A stretch of 64,000 nucleotides of DNA from Nansenia antarctica (GCA_963989245.1 OZ022340.1:41448982-41512981); one strand, 5' to 3'; numbered from the stretch's first letter, positions 31,105-42,244 are shown. Numbers and translations: made by a program. The notes: a model not told the origin generated them from the sequence alone.

Positions 31105-34100
31105 CAGCCTCTCCTCGGGAGGAGAGCGAGTCCAGTCGGCCCCCCTCGCTGACCGCTCTGTACCTTCCCAGCTCCGTTCCAGAGCAAGTTCGGTACGACA
31201 TGTTCCATACAAAGTGCAAGACCACGGTCGGCGTCCGTGTTCACACGCCTTCCGGGGGAAAGCTGAGAGACTGTTCATACTACAAAGTTGTTTGTCACTC
31301 AAGCACGTTAATGCACAATGTATTAAAAATGTCCCGACAAGCGCATCCAGGCAGAGTGCCAAGGGCGTTGTTAACAATGTTGAAAAGCATAAAAATAAAA
31401 GAGATGTTGAAAAACAAATCTTTCTCTGCCATAACGCAGACCGTGGGACTAGCCCATCCCGCGGCTGTGATGCAGAAAGCGTCCCGACCGCGCACAGCGC
31501 GGGAAGGCACGCTAGGCGGCTGTTGCGCGCCCCGGCCACAAGGGGGCGCCAACAACTCGCATGTGACGGTGTGGCCAGTCAGCCCACTTTCCACGCATCA
31601 ATGGGAATGGGCAGACTGCACACAGTCAGACTGGGTGTTGAGGACACTACGAAGGGGCTACAGGCTCCAATTCTGTGTCGCTCCACCCCCATTCAGAGAA
31701 ATACTGTACTCTCGAGCTCAGGGCGAACGAGCCAATATTCTCCAGGAGGAAATCTCCATTCTAAGGGAGAAAGGAGCTATAACAGTTGTACCTCTCGAGG
31801 AGACCCACAGAGGTTTCTACTCTAAGTATTTTCTGGTCCCAAAGAAAGGGGGGGGCATGAGGGCTATTCTAGACCTCCGTGTCTCGAATCAGCATCTCAG
31901 AAAATACAAATTCAGGATGTTGACACACTCTTCCCTGCTAAGTTTCATACGAGCAGGGGATTGGTTCACATCAATCGACCTGAAGGACGCTTATTTCCAC
32001 ATTCCGATATATCCTCCACTCAGGAAATATCTGAGATTCGCTTTCCAAGGGATAGCGTACGAATATGTGGTCCTTCCCTTCGGCCTGTCACTAAGCCCAA
32101 GGGTGTTTGTAAAATGCACCGAGGCAGCAGTGGCCCCTCTCAGACAGAGGGGTATCAGAGTGGCCACATATATCAACGACTGGTTAGTGGCAGCCACCAA
32201 CCGCGAGGAGGCGGCGCGTCACACAGCGGTCATTTCGAAACACCTAACGAATCTGGGGTTCCGAATAAACATGGAAAAGAGCATGGTGACACCCTCCCAA
32301 CGCATCGCGTTTATAGGGCTCGCACTGGGCTCTATCCGAGCCAAGGCGTTTTTGTCTCCAGAAAGAGTGGAGACGATGCGCGCGACTATTCATAGCTTTC
32401 ATGTGACGTCACAGCATAGTGGAAACGCCCACCTGACGGGCAAAATGCACTTTTTGCGGGCAAAACCCACTTTTTACGGGTTAATAACTTTGATTTCCCG
32501 TGGGTTAGGAAAATAATTCCAACGTGTCCGGAAAGAGGAGAAGCCAGGGAATCCAAAAGTTTTTGAATGGAGTCGATCCTCCACTCCTATCACCGTGGAC
32601 ACAGCAAGGAGCGAATTCCCGGATAGAAATATTCCCTCGCCCCGCTAACAGCGGGAGTTGGGAGTTTCGTCCAGCAGCGGTAGAACTCCCGGTTGATCGA
32701 GTTTCATATTAAAAGTATATCTTCTCGGGGTGTCAGCGCGGTGGTTAAGGGCTCAAAATGACCGTATACTGATGGTGAATTTAGCAATAATAGTATTGTG
32801 TACCACCTCCATAACCGGTGTTATTCACGGACAAAGCCGGTCAAGGAGGCACCCTTTGCGGGTCAATAACTTTGATTCTCCGGGGGTTAGGAAAATAATT
32901 CCAACGTGTCCGGATAGAGGAGAAGACATGGAATCCAAAACCATTTGAATGGTGTCAATCCTACTCTCCTATCACCGTCGTGTATCTTGATAGCTCTTCA
33001 TGGGTGAGGTGGTCTAAATAGTAGGCAGCCGGTAAATTGCGTCCACTCGCCATGTTGAGCGATGTTGCTATGATACTTTTTGCCCGTCAGGTTGGTGGTT
33101 GCTAGGGAAGAAACCACGTGACTGAAAGCTATGAATAGCGCTGTTTCGCAGGGGCAACATAGTTACCCTCAAACAATGCCAGAGGTTGTTAGGCTTGATG
33201 GCCTCCGCTGTGGTGGTCATACCCCTGGGGCGCCTGTACATGAGAGGCATCCAGCGCTGGGTGGCCTCTCTGGGCCTGGACCCCCACCGCGACGGTCACC
33301 GTTGTGTGAGGGTCTCCAGGGATTGCTCACTGGCTCTGCACCAGTGGAAGGACCCAGGTTTCATAACACAGGGTGTTTCTATGGGACCTGGCCTGAACAG
33401 AAAAGTAATCACCACGGACGCCTCTCTGAGAGGCTGGGGTGCCACTTTCGAAGGGAGAACGATAAACGGGGGTTGGGACCCGCACTTAAGTTCTACCCAT
33501 ATAAACGGCCTGGAACTGCTAGCTGTTCACTTGGCTCTGAAACATTTCCTCCCGTGGTTGAGAGGACATCATGTTTTGGTGAGGACAGACAACTCCACGG
33601 TCGTTGCCTATGTAAACAGACAGGGGGGACTGAGGTCCCACCAGTTACACACCATGGCACACAGACTGATAGTGTGGAGCAGTGCACACATGCGGTCGCT
33701 GAGAGCAACCCATGTACCGGGCATTCTGAACTACGGAGCAGATTTGTTGTCCAGGGGCAACTCACTGTACGCAGACTGAAGATTTCACCCCGAAGTAGTG
33801 AAACAGATTTGGTCACGATTCGGTCAAGCGACCGTGGACGTTTATGCTACGGCAGAGAACGCCCAGTGTCCCCTGTTCTTCTCTCTGCGCGATCGGGGAG
33901 CCCCGCTGGGAGTGGACGCATTAGCGCACGAGTGGCCGAGGACCCTCCTGTATGCGTTCCCACCGGTGGCACTCATTCCCCCGACTCTGGCCAGAGTGAG
34001 GGAAGGAGATCTGTCCATGGTGCTGATAGCCCCGCGTTGGCCGGGAAAGCACTGGTTGGCGGAGATTTTTCATCTCCTATCCGGTCCGCCATGGCAACTA

Positions 34101-34208
34101 CCGCTGCGCAGGGACCTGCTGACCCAGGCGCGGGGGGAGATATTCCATCCCCACCCAGAGAGATTGTCTCTGTGGGCCTGGCCCGTGAAGGGATCAACCT
34201 TGCACTAG
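31008..34208 (+). pseudogene. DIRS pol: RT, RNase H, methylase-like domain; interrupted
   Basis: One reading frame throughout. RT: EKGAITVVPLEE, FLVPKKGGGMRAILDLRVSN, SIDLKDAYFHIPI and VLPFGLSLSPRVF; the active site reads YINDWL where the family has Y-x-D-D, so one catalytic aspartate is Asn (32170-32190). A 745-bp transposon (32390-33134) splits the RT thumb; because 745 plus a 2-bp duplication is a multiple of three, the frame is the same on both sides. RNase H: TTDASLRGWGA, NGLELLAVHLAL, RTDNSTVVAYV, GADLLSRG. A TGA at 33777-33779 sits where relatives have Trp. The methylase-like region (VDVYATAENAQCP, PRWPGKHW) ends at 34208. Confidence 0.85.
32390..33134. mobile_element. Unclassified 745-bp DNA transposon nested in DIRS pol
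   Basis: The ends are inverted: TCATAGCTTTCA at 32390 and TGAAAGCTATGA closing at 33134, with further inverted similarity at CCTGACGGGCAAAA (about 32430 and 33080). Flanking AT at 32388-32389 and 33135-33136 fits a 2-bp duplication and, when one copy is removed, the host reading frame continues. Inside is a direct duplication of about 125 bp (32478-32600 and 32857-32985). No transposase frame. The superfamily is not determined. Confidence 0.7.
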
Positions 34209-35218
34209 TGGGTCTTCCCCAAGGGGTGATCGACACTATTCAGTGCGCCAGAGCCTCATCAACTAGAAAGTTGTATGGGCATAAGTGGCGTGTGTTCGAG
34301 ACTTGGTGCTCAGAGTCACACGCTGTCCCTTTTCAGTGTTCTGTGACAGTTATTCTGTCATTTCTACAGGACTTGATTGAGATGGGTAAGGCTTTCTCAA
34401 CCGTTAAGGTCTATTTGGCAGCTATTTCGGCTTGTCATATTGGCCTGGGTGGAAAGTCGATAAGCCAGCACCCGTTGGTGTGCCAGTTTATGAAAGGGGC
34501 CCGAAGGAAATTGCCTACGTCTAGGCCGTTAGCTCCTTCATGGGACCTCCCTATGGTACTAGATGCTCTCTCCTGCCCACCGTTCGAACCGCTGGAACAG
34601 GTGGAGGTGAAAGTGTTAACGCTAAAGACGGTCCTATTGCTTGCTTTGGCTTCGGCTAAGCGCATAGGTGAAGCCCATGCGCTCTCGGTGCACCAAGAGT
34701 GTACAAAGTTCTCCCCAGGGGACTCTAGGGTCAGTCTGATGCCTAACCCAGCCTTTATTCCGAAGGTTATAGGCTCTTGCACCCCTATAGAGTTGGCTGC
34801 CTTCTATCCCCCGCCTTTTGCCTCGGAAGAGCACAGGCGGTTGCATACTTTATGTCCTGTCCGCGCGCTGCGTGTTTACATAGACAGGACTCAGGGTTGA
34901 AGGAAAGGTGACCAGTTGTTTGTATCCTGGGCGAATCCACACACGGGAAAGCCAGTGTCGAAACAACGCCTTTCCCATTGGGTAGTGGCGGCTATTGCCT
35001 TGGCTTACTCTAGTAAGGGTCTACAGCCCCCCGCGGGCTTACGTGCGCACTCTACTAGAGGTTTGGCGACCTCCTGGGCACTCTTTAAAGGGGTGTCTAT
35101 TCAGGAGGTGTGTGCGGCGGCGTGCTGGGCTTCGCCCCACACGTTCGCTAGATTTTATAGGTTGGATGTTACGGCTCCAACGCTATCACACTCAGTCCTC
35201 AGTTTGGGTTCCTCTTAG
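34091..35218 (+). pseudogene. DIRS tyrosine recombinase, one nonsense codon
   Basis: Probable start ATG at 34091 overlapping the pol end. The frame encodes an N-terminal helical core-binding region (ARASSTRKLYGHKWRVFETWC), the catalytic domain beginning LLLALASAKRIGEAHALSV (first Arg), and, after a TGA at 34898-34900, the C-terminal motif AHSTRGLATSWA (His-x-x-Arg) and the Tyr in FARFYRLDV. Relatives have Trp at the TGA. The enzyme integrates the circular DNA form in DIRS elements. As it stands it is truncated before two catalytic residues. Confidence 0.85.
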
Positions 35219-35335
35219 GACGTAGTTCCTAGAGTGTGAGGGTCCATTCTGGGACAGTTGTCGTTTTACAGGCAGGTCTGGCAATACGGGAGTAAGTATA
35301 TTCCCATAGTGAGATACGAAACGACTATGAAAGAG

Positions 35336-35638
35336 AACTTTAGGTTATTTACATAACCCCGGTTCTCTGAGTAGTATTCGTGAGTATCTCACCGGACCAC
35401 CCTCCTTGCTTTAGAAGCGAGAAAGAGGTTGCTTGTTTTGAATGACGACAGACGCTGTGTGTACGCTTTATATAGGCGGAGGGTCCCGTCCCTCGTGACA
35501 CAAGCGTCGCCTGGGCCAGCCAATGGGCTGGCGCAGTGTAATTCAGTTTCTGATGAGGTCACGCAGGGGGCGTTCCCCATAGTGAGATACTCACGAATAC
35601 TACTCAGAGAACCGGGGTTATGTAAATAACCTAAAGTT
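35336..35638. repeat. DIRS right-end palindrome (57-bp arms)
   Basis: 35336-35392 and 35582-35638 are perfect inverted copies of 57 bp enclosing 189 bp that include the right 90-bp terminal repeat. The outer arm probably marks the element end, and the inner arm is the internal complementary region DIRS elements use to circularise. Confidence 0.8.
35436..35525 (-). repeat. DIRS right inverted terminal repeat
   Basis: Exact complement of 28963-29052, including the TATA box, now pointing back into the element, so antisense transcription from this end is possible. Confidence 0.9.
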
Positions 35639-35639
35639 T

Positions 35640-37500
35640 CCCCTTGCTGTACAATTCTTTCAGCCAGAAACTGGGGTCACCAACAGAATGCTTGACTTCA
35701 TAGAGAATGCAGATGAGTCAGCCGCTGGGATTATAGATTCCATACAACAATCACTTGATAAATTTGGCTTATCATTAGATCAAGTGACAGCATATAGTGC
35801 AGACAATACTAATGTAAATTATGGAATCCACACCTCTGTCTTCACAAACCTGAAGAAAAAGCAAAAGGATCTGCTGCGAGGGAACTGTCATGCCCACATT
35901 ATGCACAACACAGTGAAACATGCTCTGGACCAGCTCACTGTAGATGTCGAAAACATTGTGCTGAAGGTCTTATGGGCAGTTCTCCGTATCAGCCAAACGA
36001 AGAGAATCCCTCAAAGAGTTTTGTGAATTTTGTGATGTGGAATTCAGGGAGATTCTACGACATGTCACAACAAGGTGGCTCTCCCGCAATCCAGCCATCA
36101 CCCGGCTTATGCAAACCTGGACTGCTCTCAAGTCTCAGCCTGGGGGATGAGTGTCCCAGACAGATCAGAGATTTGTTAAATCTCAGTGAAGACTCAACTG
36201 GGGAAGACCCTGACATTGTGGAGGTTTACCTCCTGTTCTGCAACAATATCCTCTCCCTCTTTGAGGAAGTTGTTAAGAAGATGGAAAGCAATTCAACCAC
36301 CTGTGTTGAGTTATATTCCATCATGGATAACTTCAAGCAAAAACTCACACAAAGACGAGACGACCATTTCTATGGCTACTTAACCAAAGTGAAGCTGCAG
36401 CGTCTCCTTCCACATGATGCAAACAAGGCAAGGGCAGATTTCACTGCGTTTCTTAACACAGCAATCTCATATGTTGAGAAATGGTTTGACTTTTCAGAGA
36501 ACAACTGGTTGTTCTCCCTGCAATCTCTCTCTCTGCACCATGGAATGGCTACCTTCAGTGATATTGAGAGGATCACTGGTAAGATCAACCTCATCCATAA
36601 AGTCAATATGGATGAACTATATGATGAATGCACCACAGCAAATGCCACTTTAAAGGGGCTCAGGGAGGGTGCAGAAGATGAGTGGAAGTCCAAAGCTGTG
36701 GCTGCCAGGTGGGTGGCTATCTTTCAAGCAGCTGACCTGCCTAACATGCTGTCCGTCATCAGCCACATCCTGAGCGTCCCAGCATCCACTGGATATGTGG
36801 AAAGGATCTTTTCCAGAATGACCAGCAAATGGAGTGACTGCAGGAACAGGTGCTCTGTGGAGCTCATGAGGAGTGAGCTGCTGATCACTCTCAACTTTGA
36901 GCTGTCCTGTTCAGAGTTTTACTCCATTGTTTTGAAAGACAAACAGCTGCTCAGTGCTGCAAGGAGTGATCAGAAGTACACTTGGAAAAAGAAATACACA
37001 CAGTAAGGAAGAGAGAGAGAGGTGTTAACTGTTTTCACAGGAAAAATAAGTAACACAATGAGGAGAAGAGAGAGAGCTCAACTGTTAAACCCTGTCTACT
37101 GCTGCACATGATTGAATGATGACTGTTGAATGTTTTGTAGTTTTATAGTTTCATAAATTATTATTTGCACAACCATTGTTGCACTATATTTGAAAGTGGC
37201 AAAGCTTTGTTTAATTGTAAGTTATTGAGTTATTAAGTTATGGTGCATATACTGTATGCTAATCCTTTTTGTTTAATACATTTTGTATTAAGATACGTTC
37301 AGTCAGTGTTAATAAAGCACTTGAAACTTTAAGTATGAATCTAAATGCTTTATTGAAACGATGTTTAACTTATGATTTACTAGCACTGGGGCCCCCACCC
37401 CGCCCTTGGGCCCGTGGTGGTCGTGGTCCCGATGAGCGGGGCCCCTACTGCGAGGGGTGTCCCTTATTTCTCTGACTGAAAGGTGGCAACCCTATCACCT
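35640..37500 (+). pseudogene. hAT transposase (DUF4371-type), C-terminal two thirds, frameshifted
   Basis: 35688-36026 encodes VTAYSADNTNVNYG and GNCHAHIMHNTVKHAL, the hAT core with the catalytic-region His; a frameshift near 36000 moves to the frame containing HVTTRWLSRNPAI, and the frame 35972-37006 (continuous after about 36120) ends in the hAT dimerisation domain (VPASTGYVERIFSRMTSKWSD, NRCSVELMRSELLI). Stop at about 37006. The N-terminus is missing at the DIRS border. A candidate right inverted end GGTGGCAACC lies at about 37482-37491 after a GC-rich block (37386-37470). Confidence 0.75.
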
Positions 37501-37593
37501 CGTGTAACAAAAAGGTGGCGTTGTCTTGCAGTGAATTCATCTACTGATTAGCTAGGGGACTTGAGTGCCTTATGCCACATCTTCATCATAAAG

Positions 37594-37793
37594 CCCTAAT
37601 CCTTGATGTCACAGAGGCTCTGAAGATGAGCAAGTGGCCCAGCTAGCTCAGTTTGTAGAGCATGAGACTCTTAATCTCAGGGTACGCTGACCATGTAAAC
37701 AGACCATGGCTTCAACTCAACATTCATACTGCAGGCTATTTCTTTGAAATATAATTATGCAGGACACTGCATACATTTTTACCAAAGAGTAAA
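37594..37793 (+). repeat. Dispersed fragment of the tRNA array unit
   Basis: Matches the 8-11 kb unit: the flank CCTTGATGTCAC, 47 bases of tRNA-Lys (37637-37683, stopping after the anticodon arm), then an abrupt switch to the downstream spacer (GTACGCTGACCATGTAAAC...), ending at AAAGAGTAAA. The tRNA part has CAGTTTGTAGAG in the D-arm and is a pseudogene. Confidence 0.8.
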
Positions 37794-38741
37794 GTCACAC
37801 TGATGCGTTTTTTACGTCCGTGCTTTATGTCTGTTTAAAAATAAAATTAGAACTCATGTTGTGTCAATCACGCTTGCCCACCTAATCCGTTTTTCGCGTC
37901 CGTCAAAAGCCTTTTGAGAGTTGTTTTTGACCACTCCACCATGGTATCGAGGGACACATCGTCAAATTGGAACTGCAGGACAGTTAGATTAATGCTTACG
38001 GAATTACATCTCAAGTATTATCTCGGCGGTTAGTCGAGTGAAAGAAAAACAACATACAGATGATAATTCACACAATATAATACCACGAAAGCGTACGGCA
38101 CTAAACAATAACATTCATTTGGGTAGCATCATACTCTTTTTTCCTTTTTTCTTAATTATTTTTATAGATTTTTTAGACATACACATTAGACAGTACACAT
38201 TACCTATGGGGTGAGCTGGTTCAGATTAGGCATGTATAACAGCATGTAGGTGGTGGGCCGAACGCGTTTATCGCGAAGTTTATCTTTTTCCATCTACGGA
38301 GTAAACGATCTCTTACATACGATATTAAGTAATTCTCTTAAGTCTATAACAATTTTGTTTGCAGCTGTATTATGTCGGAGATTTTCACAAACTTATTTTT
38401 TAATAGTCTGTCTGCTCAGGCACATCGCTGGTCGCTCTAGTTGATAAACCAATCAGAATTCGAGTACGGCTTCATTAGGACCCCGAAATGTAAACAATGG
38501 CTGTTAACCCTAGAAACTGACTGTATGTTAACCCTAGCAACCGCGGGGAAATAACGAGATGTGATGAATTATGGAGTGTTGTATGCATTTAACAAACCGA
38601 ACGGACAATATTACAGCATTTTCAGATGCAAGTTGGACCAAATTTGTACATTGTTCTCTACAGTGGGTGAATCTTCACACTGCAGAAAGCCAAATTGCTA
38701 TTATATATATTGGTATTATATATATTTTGGAGAGGGGGCTC
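37794..38741. other. No gene seen
   Basis: AT-rich. Two CGTCCGT-containing segments (about 37816 and 37899) may be ends of a small transposon, but no clean inverted pair was found. Confidence 0.4.
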
Positions 38742-39470
38742 TGTCAGGGAAAAACCTTCCGCTGGGCAAAAGCTACCGGGGGTGCGGCCTAACGCGTCAC
38801 GACCAGCTGGCACGCGCACGCGTCACGACCAGCTGGCGAGTGTTTTTGAAACCTCCGTTTTGGCCGCCATTAGCGAAAAGCTTTAATTTGGCTCTACAAG
38901 TGTTAATATGTCATTTTATGAAGTTTTAATATGTTTTCAGGCGAGAAAGTAACCATATATATTCACAAAATGTATCCGGTTTATCAAAATAACCCGTTTA
39001 TATAAAGAAAGAAACGGAGGTCTGATCAGCAGATCATTTCTCATAAAGTTGCAAACGCAACTCAGCAATTCAACTTAATAAAAATAATGCGCGTTTCGTT
39101 CAAGATCCATTAGAGTAGGACATGTACAGTTATGATAAGTACAGTCATATGTAACTTTTGGACTAGTATAGTAGTTGATATTGTAATAAAACGTGCCAAT
39201 GTCAGACGATGAACAAACACACCACGAGTCCACACTGATTCAGAAAACAGAATAAACTTTATATATAAATACACAACACTTCAGGGGGATAACGTTTGCA
39301 AAAGAACTGTACAGGTTACAATCAGGTATATAATAATAGTTAGGGAGTAACATATCATTCACAAATTCAACAATAATAGAACCAGTATACGTATGTTACA
39401 CAGTCAACTGTTAAGTGGGACAGTGACAATCAACGGCCTAATCTCATCTTAAACCTCACCAAAACTCTCA
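38742..39470 (+). repeat. Fold-back left arm
   Basis: Contains a duplicated CGTCACGACCAGCTGGC (about 38796 and 38821), then AT-rich sequence with TTTATATATAAATAC at about 39258, and ends with TCTCATCTTAAACCTCACC before the minisatellite. Confidence 0.85.
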
Positions 39471-39870
39471 GGGTGGGTGTAGGATGGAGAGAGGAGAAGG
39501 CAGGGTAGGTGTAGGATGGAGAGAGGAGAAGGCAGGGTGGGTGTAGGATGGAGAGAGAGAGAGGAGAAGGCAGGGTGGGTGTAGGATGGAGAAAGAGAGG
39601 AGAAGGCAGGGTGGGTGTAGGATGGAGAGAGAGAGGAGAAGGCAGGGTAGGTGTAGGATGGAGAGAGAGAAGGCAGGGTGGGTGTAGGATGGAGAGAGAG
39701 AAGGCAGGGTAGGTGTAGGATGGAGAGAGAGAGAGAGGAGAAGGCAGGGTAGGTGTAGGATGGAGAGAGAGAGGAGAAGGCAGGGTAGGTGTAGGATGGA
39801 GAGAGAGAAGGCAGGGTAGGTGTAGGATGGAGAGAGAGAGGAGAAGGCAGGGTAGGTGTAGGATGGAGAG
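39471..39870 (-). repeat. Minisatellite, left copy
   Basis: About 11 units of GGCAGGGT(G/A)GGTGTAGGATGGAGAGAGAGAGGAGAA, 28-39 bp, length varying by GA dinucleotides. Long open frames in it (Leu/His/Pro/Thr) are artefacts. Confidence 0.95.
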
Positions 39871-40146
39871 AGTATTTTCCAGATTGTACACAGATAGCCC
39901 TGCTATATCCTGTCTGGTGTAACAACAACAAATGCGAGGCGATGTGCATCAACACACACAGACCCCTGGGTTAGCCACATAGCCACATAGCTGCTAAGCT
40001 GCCTGACAACCATGTAGGAAGCTAACCTGCTACTGCTAGTCATCGGATGTGTGATCTAACCTACCTAACGACGGATCGGTGTGTGTTTTGGTTAGGGTGT
40101 GTGATCTGTGGTTCGTTAAGCAGATGATTACATGGCGAACATGTGT

Positions 40147-40151
40147 GAACA

Positions 40152-40192
<41 letters not shown>

Positions 40193-40222
40193 GCTCGGGT
40201 GTGTGAACATGCGTGTGTGTGT
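40147..40222. repeat. (GT)n microsatellite in fold-back centre
   Basis: Two GT tracts separated by TTAGCTCGGGTGTGTGAACATGC. Confidence 0.9.
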
Positions 40223-40403
40223 GTGTTAGCAGCTCGGGTGGCTAAACGCGACGTTTCATGGTTTTGGTGCGTTGCGTTCTGGCTTTAAGATCAGTTAACT
40301 AACTAACCATTAACCACTAGTTCACCAGTCATTAATCACCAGTTAGTCGTTTCACTGGACAGAAACAGCTTTGTGGGGATGGTTAAACAGTAACCTGTAC
40401 GTT

Positions 40404-41335
40404 CTCTCTCTCCATCCTACACCCACCCTGCCTTCTCCTCTCTCTCTCCATCCTACACCCACCCTGCCTTCTCCTCTCTCTCTCCATCCTACACCTACCC
40501 TGCCTTCTCCTCTCTCTCTCCATCCTACACCTACCCTGCCTTCTCTCTCTCCATCCTACACCCACCCTGCCTTCTCCTCTCTCTCTCCATCCTACACCCA
40601 CCCTGCCTTCTCTCTCTCCATCCTACACCCACCCTGCCTTCTCCTCTCTCTCTCCATCCTACACCCACCCTGCCTTCTCTCTCTCCATCCTACACCCACC
40701 CTGTCTTCTCTCTCTATCCTACACCTACCCTGTCTTCTCCTCTCTCTCTCCATCCTACATCCACCCTGCCTTCTCCTCTCTCCATCCTACACCTACCCTG
40801 CCTTCTCTCTCTCCATCCTACACCCACCCTGCCTTCTCCTCTCTCTCTCTCCATCCTACACCCACCCTGCCTTCTCTCTCTCTCCATCCTACACCTACCC
40901 TGCCTTCTCCTCTCTCCATCCTACACCCACCCTGCCTTTTCCTCTCTCTCTCCATCCTACACCTACCCTGCCTTCTCCTCTCTCTCTCCATCCTACACCT
41001 ACCCTGCCTTCTCCTCTCGCTCCATCCTACACCTACCCTGCCTTCTCCTCTCTCTCCATCCTACACCTACCCTGCCTTCTCTCTCTCCATCCTACACCTA
41101 CCCTGCCTTCTCCTCTCTCTCCATCCTACACCTACCCTGCCTTCTCTCTCCATCCTACACCCACCCTGCCTTCTCTCTCTCTCCATCCTACACCCACCCT
41201 GTCTTCTCCTCTCTCTCTCCATCCTACACCCACCCTGCCTTCTCCTCTCTCTCTCCATTCTACATCCACCCTGCCTTCTCCTCTCTCCATCCTTCACCTA
41301 CCCTGCCTTCTCCTCTCTCCATCCTACACCCACCC
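40404..41335 (+). repeat. Minisatellite, right copy (expanded)
   Basis: About 27 units, the complement of the left array, more than twice as long. The 328-codon open frame across it is pure repeat translation. Confidence 0.95.
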
Positions 41336-42244
41336 TGAGAGTTTTGGTGAGGTTTAAGATGAGATTAGGCCGTTGATTGTCATTGTCCCACTTAACAGTT
41401 GACTGTGTAACATACGTATACTGGTTCTATTATTGTTGAATTTGTGAATGATATGTTACTCCCTAACTATTATTATATACCTGATTGTAACCTGTACAGT
41501 TCTTTTGCAAACGTTATCCCCCTGAAGTGTTGTGTATTTATATATAAAGTTTATTCTGTTTTCTGAATCAGTGTGGACTCGTGGTGTGTTTGTTCATCGT
41601 CTGACATTGGCACGTTTTATTACAATATCAACTACTATACTAGTCCAAAAGTTACATATGACTGTACTTATCATAACTGTACATGTCCTACTCTAATGGA
41701 TCTTGAACGAAACGCGCATTATTTTTATTAAGTTGAATTGCTGAGTTGCGTTTGCAACTTTATGAGAAATGATCTGCTGATCAGACCTCCGTTTCTTTCT
41801 TTATATAAACGGGTTATTTTGATAAACCGGATACATTTTGTGAATATATATGGTTACTTTCTCGCCTGAAAACATATTAAAACTTCATAAAATGACATAT
41901 TAGGATGCTTAGTCCAGGGCTCAAGTTGCGTTTGCAACTTTATGAGAAATGATCTGCTGATCAGACCTCCGTTTCTTTCTTTATATAAACGGGTTATTTT
42001 GATAAACCGGATACATTTTGTGAATATATATGGTTACTTTCTCGCCTGAAAACATATTAAAACTTCATAAAATGACATATTAACACTTGTAGAGCCAAAT
42101 TAAAGCTTTTCGCTAATGGCGGCCAAAACGGAGGTTTCAAAAACACTCGCCAGCTGGTCGTGACGCGTGCGCGTGCCAGCTGGTCGTGATGCGTTAGGCC
42201 GCACCCCCGGTAGCTTTTGCCCAGCGGAAGGTTTTTCCCTGACA
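41336..42244 (-). repeat. Fold-back right arm with internal 159-bp duplication
   Basis: Complement of the left arm except that 41744-41902 is repeated identically at 41924-42082, separated by a 21-base segment found only here. Confidence 0.85.

Larger units (their letters stand above)
28963..35638 (+). mobile_element. DIRS-like tyrosine-recombinase retrotransposon
   Basis: About 6.7 kb with identical 90-bp inverted ends (28963-29052 and 35436-35525), a gag-like ORF, a pol with RT, RNase H and a methylase-like domain, and a tyrosine recombinase instead of an integrase, with no target duplication: the defining features of DIRS. The copy is damaged by a gag frameshift, an RT active-site change, a 745-bp nested transposon and two nonsense codons. 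Confidence 0.9.
38742..42244. mobile_element. Fold-back element with about 730-bp inverted arms
   Basis: Starts TGTCAGGGAAAAACC at 38742 and ends with its complement at 42244. The arms 38742-39470 and about 41335-42244 are near-identical inverted copies (allowing a 180-bp tandem insertion in the right arm). Both arms continue inward into the same minisatellite in opposite orientation; the centre (39870-40400) is not palindromic. No transposase frame was found. A diverged partial arm occurs at 55525-55675. I cannot assign a superfamily, and no clear target duplication is visible. Confidence 0.8.

Noticed and set aside
31214..31825. 203-codon plus frame and overlapping minus frames
   Set aside because: Out-of-frame shadows of the DIRS pol start.
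35336..35638. Palindrome as a replication origin or terminator
   Set aside because: Better explained as DIRS terminal and internal complementary repeats.
39430..39955. Two overlapping minus-strand frames of 153 and 168 codons
   Set aside because: Same minisatellite in the other arm, two frames of one repeat.
40371..41357. 328-codon open frame
   Set aside because: Pure translation of the minisatellite (Leu-His-Pro-Thr repeats); frames exist because unit lengths are often multiples of three.
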